Source: a bacterium (lineage in GTDB: Bacteria; Bacteroidota; Ignavibacteria; Kapaibacteriales; Kapaibacteriaceae). Taken from it: a DNA stretch of 8,137 bases. Shown here piece by piece: positions 1-5,845 of this stretch. The DNA is taken from NCBI GenBank assembly GCA_020050895.1, contig JAGVJW010000147.1:1-8137 (forward strand), written 5' to 3'. A program made the position numbers and the translations under genes. The notes beneath the pieces are model-generated. The model saw only the letters and a program-made list of their open reading frames with translations. It ran no database searches and was not told the origin of the DNA. The stretch's first letter is position 1. Each line of letters starts with the position of its first letter.

Positions 1-532
1 ATTTAAGGATATCTACCAGTTCATCCAGCTTTCGATTGTTCAAAACATCGGCTGCTGTTTCTCCTTCGGGAGTGTAACGCATGTCGAGCGCTGCCTCCAT
101 ACGAAACGAAAAACCGCGTTGGTGATGGTCGAACTGATATGATGAAACGCCAAGATCGAACAAGATGCCCGAAACACCGGGCGAAGAAGGAGTAATGCCG
201 AATTCACGATTTAGGTATTCAGGCATAGTATCAAAATTTGCATGTACCAATCTGAGGTATACGCTTTGTACTGGGCCGGCGAGAAATTCTGCAAACCGAC
301 GTGTACAATGGTCAATTGCCATTTCATCGGCGTCAAACGAAGCCACTACCGACTGATCACTGCCCTGCGTTTGTCTGGTGCTTGCAATCAATGCATCAAG
401 AATCGACGCAGTATGTCCACCGCCTCCAAGCGTTGCATCGATATAGGTTCCACCTGTGTGCACCTTGAGGTACAGAATGCACTCATTCAACATTACCGGA
501 ACATGATATTCTTCCGGCATCAGGCGGTTCAT
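1..532 (-). CDS. rsmH: 16S rRNA (cytosine-1402-N4)-methyltransferase RsmH, 5' part only
   Basis: This gene encodes the SAM-dependent enzyme (formerly MraW) that N4-methylates C1402 in the ribosomal P site of 16S rRNA. The 177 visible residues begin MNRLMPEEYHVPVML, typical for the family. The glycine-rich SAM-binding motif follows (DATLGGGGHT, about residues 32-41). Then comes the family signature around ILFDLGVSS, with RGFSF and DMRYT shortly after (about residues 122-153). The frame is still open at base 1, so roughly the last 40% of a usual ~300-residue protein lies outside the window. The ATG at 530-532 overlaps the bshB1 stop by 4 bp (ATGA), which fixes the start and suggests translational coupling. 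In many bacteria rsmH opens the division/cell-wall cluster, but here it closes a metabolic operon; what follows cannot be seen. The identification is very secure. Confidence 0.95.
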   Translation of the reverse strand, partial: MNRLMPEEYHVPVMLNECILYLKVHTGGTYIDATLGGGGHTASILDALIASTRQTQGSDQSVVASFDADEMAIDHCTRRFAEFLAGPVQSVYLRLVHANFDTMPEYLNREFGITPSSPGVSGILFDLGVSSYQFDHHQRGFSFRMEAALDMRYTPEGETAADVLNNRKLDELVDILK

Positions 533-1260
533 AATAGCAAGGACAATGACGGGAACGACAGTGGTTCGATTGAAAGGAAGGCTTCTGCATACTGAGTTCC
601 GATACGATTGCCAAAGTAGCGTGCCCTCGCTTCAATACCTTCAATAAAGGAACTATCCGAAATGAATGTTTGGGGATCGTTCGATTGGTTGTGACCCGGC
701 GAATGAAATTGCGAGCCGAACGCGTGAATTGATTGCATTTTATACCCGAAGGTATCGCTGATGTCGATGTAAAAATCTGGCTGTCGCGTGAAATCGTAAA
801 ATAATTGATAACAAATGGTTCTTTGCGGTCGGTGCGGTTGCTGCACGATACCGCTGAACGTTGTTGTAACCTTTGTGAGGCCTGCGGTGAAAGATGCAGA
901 CCGTGCTATGCGGTGAACAGTTTCGTGATCGGGGTGACGTTCGAACGATGGAGGAATAATAATCAGTTTTGGTTGAAAGTGTCGGATAGCCCCAACAACT
1001 TTTAGCACATTATCTTGTGTATGTGCAATTGCAGCATCAGGCATATCCAAAAACACTCGCTCGCTCACGCCAAGAATTTTTCTGGAAGCTTCGGCTTCGG
1101 ACTTCCGAAGATCTGCGCTACCGCGTGATCCCGCTTCGCCAAGAGTACAATCGGCAAAGGCTACAGATATGCCTTCGTTAGTAAGTTTTTTTACCGTACC
1201 AGAACAGGCAAGTTCTGCATCATCGGGATGAGCAGAGATAACGAGGACGTCGCAGCTCAC
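529..1260 (-). CDS. bshB1: BshB1-type N-acetylglucosaminyl-malate deacetylase (bacillithiol biosynthesis)
   Basis: A 243-residue member of the PIG-L/LmbE deacetylase family. BshB1 enzymes remove acetate from GlcNAc-malate in the second step of bacillithiol synthesis, in the cytoplasm. Visible signatures are AHPDDAE at residues 10-16, with H11, D13 and D14 forming the zinc/catalytic triplet, and RHPDH at 108-112, which supplies the third zinc ligand (H112). The BshB1-like GEAGSRGS block lies at 41-48, and IGTQYAEAF near the C-terminus matches the usual end region. The length is normal. The start is GTG at 1258-1260, sharing GTGA with the rpiB stop. Neither bshA nor bshC is in the window. Bacillithiol or its N-methyl form is known from Firmicutes, Bacteroidota and Chlorobi, consistent with the proposed host. 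The short hydrophobic serine/leucine tail after EAF looks lineage-specific. Another LmbE deacetylase is possible but less likely. Confidence 0.88.
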   Translation of the reverse strand: MSCDVLVISAHPDDAELACSGTVKKLTNEGISVAFADCTLGEAGSRGSADLRKSEAEASRKILGVSERVFLDMPDAAIAHTQDNVLKVVGAIRHFQPKLIIIPPSFERHPDHETVHRIARSASFTAGLTKVTTTFSGIVQQPHRPQRTICYQLFYDFTRQPDFYIDISDTFGYKMQSIHAFGSQFHSPGHNQSNDPQTFISDSSFIEGIEARARYFGNRIGTQYAEAFLSIEPLSFPSLSLLL

Positions 1261-1697
1261 GGGTGTTCAAGATCCTGAATTTTTTCAACTCGTTTAGTAT
1301 GGCGCCCTCCGCTGAACTCAGACTTAAGGAACGTGCGTACAATTTCGATGGCAAGTTCTACCGGTGTGATCCTTGCACCGACTGCAACCATGTTGGCATC
1401 ATTATGTTCGCGTGCCAGACGTGCCATTTCAACGTTCGTAACGTTCGCTGCGCGGATACCCTTTATCTTGTTGGCTGCGATTGAGACTCCGATTCCCGTT
1501 CCGCACACCAATACACCCATTTCTGCTTTACCTTCTGCCACCAGCCTGGCAGCGGCTGAAGCAAAATCTGGATAGTCTACGGATTCTTCGGAGGCAGTTC
1601 CGACATCGATAACTGCATAACCATCGGCTTCCAGAGCCTCTTTCAAAGCCTCCTTGTGCCGATATCCTGCATGGTCAGATCCGATACTAATCTTCAT
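1257..1697 (-). CDS. rpiB: ribose-5-phosphate isomerase B
   Basis: A 146-residue RpiB/LacAB-family sugar-phosphate isomerase that interconverts ribose 5-phosphate and ribulose 5-phosphate in the non-oxidative pentose phosphate pathway. The family landmarks are all present: GSDHAG at residues 6-11 (D8, H9), the phosphate loop and active-site cysteine in CGTGIG at 65-70 (C65 is the expected catalytic base), GIRAA at 80-84, HNDAN at 98-102 and GGRH at 130-133. The length matches the usual 140-150. The ATG start at 1695-1697 overlaps the dut stop (ATGA). The cysteine in the loop and the general sequence favour RpiB over the LacA/LacB galactose-6-phosphate isomerases, and no tagatose-pathway genes are nearby. 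Its position between dut and bshB1 shows co-transcription but no obvious shared pathway. Confidence 0.95.
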   Translation of the reverse strand: MKISIGSDHAGYRHKEALKEALEADGYAVIDVGTASEESVDYPDFASAAARLVAEGKAEMGVLVCGTGIGVSIAANKIKGIRAANVTNVEMARLAREHNDANMVAVGARITPVELAIEIVRTFLKSEFSGGRHTKRVEKIQDLEHP

Positions 1698-2146
1698 GGG
1701 TGTACACCAGTACTTCCAAATCCGCCTTCGCCCCGATGTGTTACATCAAGATCGTCAACCTCGTTCCAATCTATATGTTCATACCGTGCAACAACAAGCT
1801 GTGCAATTCGAGAGCCACGCTCGATGATAAAATCGGATGAAGAGAAGTTAGCAAGGATTACGTGAACCTCGCCGCGGAAGTCGCTATCGATTGTCCCGGG
1901 GGAATTCAGAGCAAACACACCATGTTTGGCTGCCAGACCGCTTCGAGAGCGAACCTGACATTCGAATCCTAAAGGAATTGACATTTGCAGACCAGTGGGG
2001 ACCATCGTTACAGATCCCGGCACTAACCGTATCGGCTCAGTTACTGCAGCATGGACATCCATTCCAGCCGATCCCGAGGTTGCCGCAGAAGGTAGCGGCA
2101 ATCCATCTGCATGCGGAAGACGCACGATATCTATGTGCAGACTCAC
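1694..2146 (-). CDS. dut: deoxyuridine 5'-triphosphate nucleotidohydrolase (dUTPase)
   Basis: A 150-residue trimeric-type dUTPase that hydrolyses dUTP to dUMP and pyrophosphate, keeping uracil out of DNA and supplying dUMP for thymidylate synthesis. All five family motifs can be read in order: motif 1 SAGMDVHA (26-33), motif 2 RSRSGLA (66-72), motif 3 around GTIDSDFRGEV (84-94; D87 is the expected catalytic aspartate), motif 4 RIAQLVV (113-119) and motif 5 RGEGGFGSTG (138-147). Motif 3 has Phe where many bacterial enzymes have Tyr. The start is GTG at 2144-2146, overlapping the rnhA stop as GTGA. Linkage to rnhA fits a shared role in genome maintenance: one gene limits uracil incorporation and the other removes ribonucleotide hybrids. 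Confidence 0.96.
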   Translation of the reverse strand: MSLHIDIVRLPHADGLPLPSAATSGSAGMDVHAAVTEPIRLVPGSVTMVPTGLQMSIPLGFECQVRSRSGLAAKHGVFALNSPGTIDSDFRGEVHVILANFSSSDFIIERGSRIAQLVVARYEHIDWNEVDDLDVTHRGEGGFGSTGVHP

Positions 2147-2799
2147 CGCTTCCTACCAAAATCTGCTGGATTTTCGCCCCATTTGTCTGTATCCCATTTC
2201 AACACACGGTTCTCGTAAGAGTTATTCTTTAGCCATTCCTCGGCGCGGGTGATCAGTGCAAACAAGTCAGAATTTTTGTCGGATAGCGCCACCGTTGACC
2301 TTGCGTGTTTCTTCCTTACCCAAGCCAACGCAGTTCTGGAGTCAGTATAAACAGGAAGGCTGCCGGAGATCTTCTTCTGCATTCCCAAGGCATGAACTAC
2401 AGCCAGGAATTCGCCAAGGTTATTTGAAGAGCCATTGAATGGCCCCATTCGAAAGAGTTCCGCTCCGGTTTGTGTATCTACGCCTCGGTATTCCATTACA
2501 CCCGTCGTCATGTTGCACGCAGCATCAACACTGATACTGGGAACGATAGGACCCCGTGTGCCTGCCTTCGTTCTTCCGAGCGGCACCTGAACAGCAGACG
2601 CTTGTTTGACGTTTTGTCTGGGAAGCCCCTTTTCAAATGCCTCCTTAGCCTCTGCCAAGGTATCGTATGCCCGGTATCTCGATCCGGGATACCCCTCTAC
2701 CTGATCCCGGCATTTATCCCACGATGGATATAACCCAGGCGAATGACCGATCCAGACGACGTACCACTTCGACTTTTTCGGCGCTCTTGTGATTGGCAT
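2143..2799 (-). CDS. rnhA: ribonuclease HI with N-terminal viroplasmin-like hybrid-binding domain
   Basis: A 218-residue enzyme that cleaves the RNA strand of RNA:DNA hybrids (R-loops and replication primers). Numbering is from the ATG at 2797-2799. Residues about 11-55, containing KWYVVWIGHSPGLYPSW, form the viroplasmin/RNase H1 hybrid-binding domain. A basic, Gly/Pro-containing linker follows, then the catalytic domain. The acidic active-site residues are visible as D92 (SVDAA), E130 (GEFLA), D153 (TDSRTA) and D213 (NPADFGRK). The closing ILKW/PADFGRK-type tail is characteristic of the FCB-group form. After VDAAC the usual small Gly/Pro turn is replaced by NMTTG, a mild oddity. An in-frame TTG lies three codons upstream (2806-2808), but ATG fits the family better. 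No Shine-Dalgarno sequence is visible, and a -7-like box sits almost at the start. First gene of the five-gene operon. Confidence 0.92.
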   Translation of the reverse strand: MPITRAPKKSKWYVVWIGHSPGLYPSWDKCRDQVEGYPGSRYRAYDTLAEAKEAFEKGLPRQNVKQASAVQVPLGRTKAGTRGPIVPSISVDAACNMTTGVMEYRGVDTQTGAELFRMGPFNGSSNNLGEFLAVVHALGMQKKISGSLPVYTDSRTALAWVRKKHARSTVALSDKNSDLFALITRAEEWLKNNSYENRVLKWDTDKWGENPADFGRKR

Positions 2800-2805
2800 T
2801 TGGCG

Positions 2806-2813
2806 CAAAAATA
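2806..2813 (-). promoter_or_regulatory. candidate Bacteroidota -7 box for the rnhA operon
   Basis: Read on the minus strand, TATTTTTG matches the Bacteroidota primary-sigma -7 consensus TAnnTTTG and ends 6 bases before the rnhA ATG. Transcription would begin at or next to the start codon, giving a nearly leaderless mRNA, which agrees with the lack of a Shine-Dalgarno sequence. No convincing -33 TTTG lies 19-21 bp upstream, so this is only a candidate. The 72-bp gap (2800-2871) must also carry the comM promoter. Confidence 0.35.
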
Positions 2814-2871
2814 ACTAATAAGTCACGCCTAAGCTTATTGTAGGTACATCCGTAAAAGGATCTTTATAAAA

Positions 2872-4416
2872 ATGTATTCTAAGACCTCTACTGCTACTGT
2901 AATCGGTATTTCAGCAATCCCTGTAGAAATCGAGACGCATATCGAAAACGGCTTGCCTGCATTTCAGTTGGTTGGGCTGCCTGACAATGCAGTTCGAGAA
3001 TCGAAGGAACGGGTTCAAGCCGCAATAAAAAATGGTGGGTACGATCTACCTGCAAAAAAATACACTATCAACCTTGCACCGGCAGACCTGAGGAAGGAGG
3101 GAAGCGCATTCGACCTGCCAATTGCATTAGGTGTACTCATAGCCCTGAGAAAAATTGATGAACCCGACCTCGAGGGTACCTACATGCTCGGCGAATTGGC
3201 ATTTGACGGAAGCCTCAGACCCATTCGTGGTTGTCTTGCAATTGCAGCAATGTTAAAAAGGAGGAATGCCAGGCGGTTGTTCATACCCGAAAGAAATGCG
3301 GACGAAGCATCGATTATCGAGGGTATTGATGTTTATCCGGTTGGTACACTTCGTGAAGCGGTTAGTGTTCTCACCGGAGATGTGCGAATGCACCCCCATA
3401 GGGTGGATGTTGCTGCCATGTTTCAGGCATCTTCCGGCAGCTCATCAATAGATCTGCATGATGTTAAGGGGCAGGCAACTGTAAAGCGAGCCTTGGAAGT
3501 TGCCGCCGCAGGAGGCCATAACCTAATCATGGTTGGGCCACCAGGAGCTGGTAAGACGATGCTTGCAAAAAGGCTGCCGTCAATACTTCCGCCTCTCACA
3601 CTACAGGAAGCGCTCGAAACAACAACTATACATTCCGTCACGGGTCTTCTCGCTCCCAGTCAGTCCCTTGTTACGCAACGTCCGTTCAGAGCACCGCATC
3701 ATACCATCAGCGATGCAGCACTTGTAGGAGGGGGACATGGGGCTGTAAGAGCAGGAGAAATAACGCTGGCTCATCACGGAGTGTTGTTCCTGGATGAAGT
3801 CCCCGAATTTCAGCGCAATGTGTTGGAAGTGCTTCGACAACCTCTCGAAGACAGGCGCATTCGAATATCGCGATCACGTATGTCGGTCGATTATCCAGCC
3901 AACTTTATGTTGATATGCTCAATGAATCCTTGTCCGTGCGGACATTTTCACAGTCCGTTAAAGGAATGCTCATGTCAGCCAGCAGATATTCAGCGGTATA
4001 TGTCAAAGATTTCAGGTCCACTACTGGACAGAATTGATATCCATGTTGATGTTCCTGCCGTTCGCATTCAGAATCTTGCTGCCGACGACGGAGGCGAAAC
4101 ATCTGCAATTGTCAGGGGGCGAGTAGTTGCAGCCCGTGAGCGCCAGATTCAGAGATTCCACTCTCGCGATAATCTGTTTAAGAATGCCGATATGTCGCCC
4201 AAGGATGTAGAAGCATTCTGCACCCTCGATTCTTCTGCGCGCGATCTTTTGCATAAGGCAATGAACAGGCTTAATCTTTCTGCACGGGCCTACGACAGAG
4301 TGCTGAAGGTATCCAGATCAATAGCCGATTTAGGAAACTCTGATGCAATTGCCGTCGATCATATTCTTGAAGCAGTTCAGTACCGCAGCTTGGACAGGCC
4401 TTACTGGAATGCGTAG
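2872..4416 (+). CDS. comM: YifB/ComM family Mg-chelatase-like AAA+ ATPase
   Basis: A full-length 514-residue YifB/ComM protein. Family members that have been studied act as hexameric helicases promoting branch migration of incoming single-stranded DNA during natural transformation; the role in this lineage is inferred. The N-terminal ChlI-like domain (about 20-140) includes GLPAFQLVGLPDNAVRES and INLAPADLRKEGSAFDLPIA. The AAA+ core has Walker A GPPGAGKT (222-229), Walker B VLFLDE (304-309), the sensor-1 region with N352, a four-cysteine patch (C354, C356, C366, C368) within MNPCPCGH and ECSC, and GPLLDRIDIHVDVP (382-395). The C-terminal Mg-chelatase_C domain spans about 400-505. An AAGGA at 2856-2860 lies 11 bases before the ATG and could be a weak ribosome-binding site. 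It is divergent from rnhA and convergent with the SDR gene, so it is probably monocistronic. No other competence gene is present. Confidence 0.94.
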   Translation: MYSKTSTATVIGISAIPVEIETHIENGLPAFQLVGLPDNAVRESKERVQAAIKNGGYDLPAKKYTINLAPADLRKEGSAFDLPIALGVLIALRKIDEPDLEGTYMLGELAFDGSLRPIRGCLAIAAMLKRRNARRLFIPERNADEASIIEGIDVYPVGTLREAVSVLTGDVRMHPHRVDVAAMFQASSGSSSIDLHDVKGQATVKRALEVAAAGGHNLIMVGPPGAGKTMLAKRLPSILPPLTLQEALETTTIHSVTGLLAPSQSLVTQRPFRAPHHTISDAALVGGGHGAVRAGEITLAHHGVLFLDEVPEFQRNVLEVLRQPLEDRRIRISRSRMSVDYPANFMLICSMNPCPCGHFHSPLKECSCQPADIQRYMSKISGPLLDRIDIHVDVPAVRIQNLAADDGGETSAIVRGRVVAARERQIQRFHSRDNLFKNADMSPKDVEAFCTLDSSARDLLHKAMNRLNLSARAYDRVLKVSRSIADLGNSDAIAVDHILEAVQYRSLDRPYWNA

Positions 4417-4440
4417 GCAATTCACAGCATGTGTTTCTCT

Positions 4441-4480
4441 CCAACACTTTTCACTTCACCACAGTGGTGTTGGCTTGTTT
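4441..4480 (+). terminator. possible terminator hairpin between convergent comM and rmlD-like genes
   Basis: CCAACAC (4441-4447) can pair with GTGTTGG (4467-4473) around a 19-base loop, followed on the plus strand by the T-rich CTTGTTTGT. Nested inside is a near-palindrome CACCAC-A-GTGGTG (4457-4469), which overlaps the last codons of the minus-strand gene. The long loop and interrupted T run make this weak, but the convergent genes are only 39 bp apart and need some stop signal. Confidence 0.3.
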
Positions 4481-5388
4481 GTATTCGATTCCAGAACTCG
4501 TGCGAACAGCGCCTGGCGCAACGATGTAAGACCACTTTCAATTCCACGAAACTTCATTCTAAGATCAGACTCTGCTTTCAACGTTACCAAGCCCCCTTTC
4601 AAAGGTCGCTTTGCAGGTTGTGCCAATTCTGCTGTTGTTACTGACTTCAAGGATGATGGACCGAGCTTAAAGAATTCTGCAATGGCAACGGCAAAGTCGT
4701 AGCGGCTCAAATAGTTTGCGCCTCCAACGTGATAAACGCCGGTGCGTTTGCGAAGAATTATTCTAACAACTGCTTCGGCAAGATCGTCGATATATGTTGG
4801 ATTGGAAAACTGATCTGTTACAACTCGAACATCTTCATTCGATTCAATCATCGTAAGCACCCATCGTACGAAATCGGTGTGTTCTGCATTAGGACCGTAG
4901 AGGACGTTGGTTCTGATAACCGTTGCATCGGGACTCAAACTCAGGCAGGCATTTTCGCTGGCAAGCTTCGTTTTACCATAATAATTTATTGGCGAGGGAA
5001 TATCACTTTCGATATATGGTCCTTTAGTGCCGTCGAAAACATAGTCGGTTGAAAAATGCACGAGAAGCGCATCCGTAATTCTGGCAAGACGGGCAAGATG
5101 TTCTACCAGGGACACGTTGATGTGCCATGCCGTGCTTCGGTCCATTTCACAGGCATCGACGTTCGTCAGGGCTGCGGTATTTACAATTACCTGTGGAATA
5201 TTGCTAAGAATAGCTGACTTCAATTCTACCTTGTTCAAATAGTCTACCGTTGTACCACTTACGCGCTCGTCGTGCGTTTCAATTTTTTTACTGCTGATAA
5301 GATGCAACTCTGCATCGGTCTCTTCAAGGATCATTGGAATAAGGGCCGATGCTGTAAGTGAACTCGCCCCGAGGATTGCAATCTTCAT
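4456..5388 (-). CDS. RmlD-like NAD(P)-dependent sugar-nucleotide reductase (extended SDR)
   Basis: A 310-residue extended short-chain dehydrogenase resembling dTDP-4-dehydrorhamnose reductase (RmlD/RfbD), which reduces dTDP-4-keto-L-rhamnose to dTDP-L-rhamnose. Family signs are NTAALTNVDACE (70-81), the catalytic set HFSTDYVFDG (111-120; T114) and YYGKTK with Y137/K141 as the YxxxK pair, then TNVLYGP (160-166) and the substrate-lid region DQFSNPTYIDDLAEA. I placed the start at the ATG at 5386-5388 because MKIAILGASS begins the Rossmann strand directly; 24 further upstream codons stay open but resemble nothing. The nucleotide-binding loop is unusual: G7-ASS-LTA has Ser and Ala where GxxGxxG expects the second and third glycines. 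No rmlA, rmlB or rmlC lies nearby, so the substrate is uncertain; a different nucleotide-sugar or methionine-adenosyltransferase-beta-like role is possible. Confidence 0.8.
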   Translation of the reverse strand: MKIAILGASSLTASALIPMILEETDAELHLISSKKIETHDERVSGTTVDYLNKVELKSAILSNIPQVIVNTAALTNVDACEMDRSTAWHINVSLVEHLARLARITDALLVHFSTDYVFDGTKGPYIESDIPSPINYYGKTKLASENACLSLSPDATVIRTNVLYGPNAEHTDFVRWVLTMIESNEDVRVVTDQFSNPTYIDDLAEAVVRIILRKRTGVYHVGGANYLSRYDFAVAIAEFFKLGPSSLKSVTTAELAQPAKRPLKGGLVTLKAESDLRMKFRGIESGLTSLRQALFARVLESNTNKPTPLW

Positions 5389-5457
5389 GGAGTGCTGTGT
5401 TGTCTGGAAAAACTTGTTGTGAAAATAATGCAACGCGAAACACCAAGCCTCATGCAT

Positions 5458-5474
5458 CAATCTTTACGTGTACC
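5458..5474 (+). repeat. left arm of inverted repeat flanking the tandem array
   Basis: CTTTACGTGTACC (5462-5474) is the reverse complement of 5603-5615 except for one position (T5465 opposite G5612, a wobble in RNA). The preceding CAAT (5458-5461) also pairs with ATTG at 5618-5621 after a two-base bulge. The arms enclose the whole tandem array. No transposase and no target-site duplication is visible. Confidence 0.75.
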
Positions 5475-5480
5475 AGGAAT

Positions 5481-5604
5481 GATGCCGGGAGGGATATGTT
5501 GCCGGGGAAGTTGCCGGGAGAGATATGTTGCCGGGTAAGTTGCCGGGAGAGATATGCTGCCGGGTAAGATGCCGGGAGGCATATGCTGCCGGGTAAGTAG
5601 CCGG
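5481..5604 (+). repeat. 29-bp tandem repeat, four full copies plus partial fifth
   Basis: Four contiguous 29-bp units start at 5481, 5510, 5539 and 5568, with an 8-bp fragment at 5597. Each unit has two parts, GTTGCCGGGAGAGATAT (17 bp) and GTTGCCGGGTAA (12 bp). The heptamer TGCCGGG therefore recurs eight times, plus a degenerate ninth, at alternating 17- and 12-bp steps. Units differ at only a few positions. There are no unique spacers, so this is not CRISPR, and 29 is not a multiple of three, which argues against a coding repeat. Function unknown; options are a minisatellite, an iteron-like protein-binding array, or the core of a small inverted-repeat element. Confidence 0.92.
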
Positions 5605-5621
5605 TACACGTGAAGCTATTG
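5603..5621 (-). repeat. right arm of inverted repeat flanking the tandem array
   Basis: GGTACACGTGAAG (5603-5615), followed by CT and ATTG, is the inverted counterpart of 5458-5474. It overlaps the final bases of the fifth, broken repeat unit, so the array ends exactly where the arm begins. In RNA or single-stranded DNA the two arms would close a stem around a loop of about 130 bases. Confidence 0.75.
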
Positions 5622-5634
5622 CCTTGGTCATTCA

Positions 5635-5687
5635 TCCTTGTCAGTGATGCCGTGACGGGGACAATTATGTATTCAAGCGCTGTAAGC
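5635..5687 (+). repeat. 53-bp perfect direct repeat, copy 1 (intergenic)
   Basis: Begins TCCTTGTCAGTGATGCC and ends AAGCGCTGTAAGC. Every base matches 6669-6721, offset by 1034 bp. The flanks differ immediately on both sides (A versus C on the left, TTT versus CCT on the right). Homologous recombination between the copies would remove the whole secreted-protein gene and leave one copy. Confidence 0.95.
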
Positions 5688-5764
5688 TTTCGCGCCCGAT
5701 AGTGGCAAAATGAGTTACGGAAACGCTGCGCTTCTTGCCCATCCAAAACTTTCTAAGGTATCTC

Positions 5765-5793
5765 TTGACATGGCTTGGTGATTTACCTAAGTT
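5765..5793 (+). promoter_or_regulatory. weak candidate sigma70-like promoter upstream of the secreted-protein gene
   Basis: TTGACA (5765-5770) is a perfect -35 hexamer, followed by a 17-bp spacer and TAAGTT (5788-5793), a poor -10. In a Bacteroidota-like host the -35/-10 model may not apply, and no perfect TAnnTTTG is present in this leader. Listed only because hexamer and spacing coincide. Confidence 0.2.
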
Positions 5794-5828
5794 GTTTGTG
5801 AAATATTTGGAATATTTTGTGTTTCTAT

Positions 5829-5845
5829 AGTGGTATACATTTATG
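5829..5845 (+). promoter_or_regulatory. shared 17-bp motif, copy 1, at the start of the secreted-protein gene
   Basis: AGTGGTATACATTTATG reappears as AGTGGCATACATTCGTG at 6828-6844, upstream of the lipoprotein gene, with 14 of 17 bases identical and all three differences being transitions. Here it runs into the ATG at 5843. It could be a common control element or the relic of a duplicated upstream region. Confidence 0.4.

Larger units (their letters stand above)
5601..5702 (+). pseudogene. 3' fragment of a T9SS-type cargo gene (C-terminal sorting-domain end)
   Basis: Read on the plus strand from just after an in-frame TAG (5598-5600), this stretch encodes 33 residues ending at a TAG (5700-5702). 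It includes LVSDAVTGTIMYSSAVS, identical to residues 277-293 of the protein encoded at 5843-6736, in the same frame. The identity is exact at DNA level over 53 bp (5635-5687) and stops abruptly on both sides. There is no sorting-domain sequence upstream of it and no credible start codon. I read it as a leftover 3' end from duplication, deletion between paralogs, or gene conversion, not as a working gene. Confidence 0.6.
5389..5842. other. 454-bp divergent intergenic region rich in repeats
   Basis: This gap lies between the start of the RmlD-like gene (minus) and the start of the secreted-protein gene (plus). In order it holds about 70 bp of plain leader, a left inverted-repeat arm, four 29-bp tandem repeats plus a fragment, a right arm, a 53-bp copy of the downstream gene's 3' end, and about 140 bp of AT-rich DNA before 5843. 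Two overlapping open frames across the repeats (one per strand) are not believed to be genes: the 29-bp period shifts frame at each unit and no family features appear. Confidence 0.8.

Noticed and set aside
242..595. Plus-strand open frame of 117 codons opposite rsmH
   Set aside because: It lies antisense to conserved RsmH motifs and has no recognisable features; a coding-strand shadow.
4417..4440. CACA-GCA-TGTG mini-hairpin just after comM
   Set aside because: A four-base stem with a three-base loop is expected often by chance; the larger hairpin at 4441-4473 is a better candidate.
5389..5460. Upstream extension of the RmlD-like protein to an earlier start at 5460
   Set aside because: The extra 24 residues match no signal or family feature and would sit before the Rossmann strand that normally begins these proteins.
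5481..5604. CRISPR array
   Set aside because: The 29-bp units are head-to-tail with no unique spacers between them, and no cas gene is present.
5358..5746. Open frames on both strands through the tandem repeats as genes for repeat proteins
   Set aside because: The frames exist because the repeats lack stops. The 29-bp period changes reading frame each unit, no family or signal features appear, and one frame overlaps the well-supported start of the RmlD-like gene.
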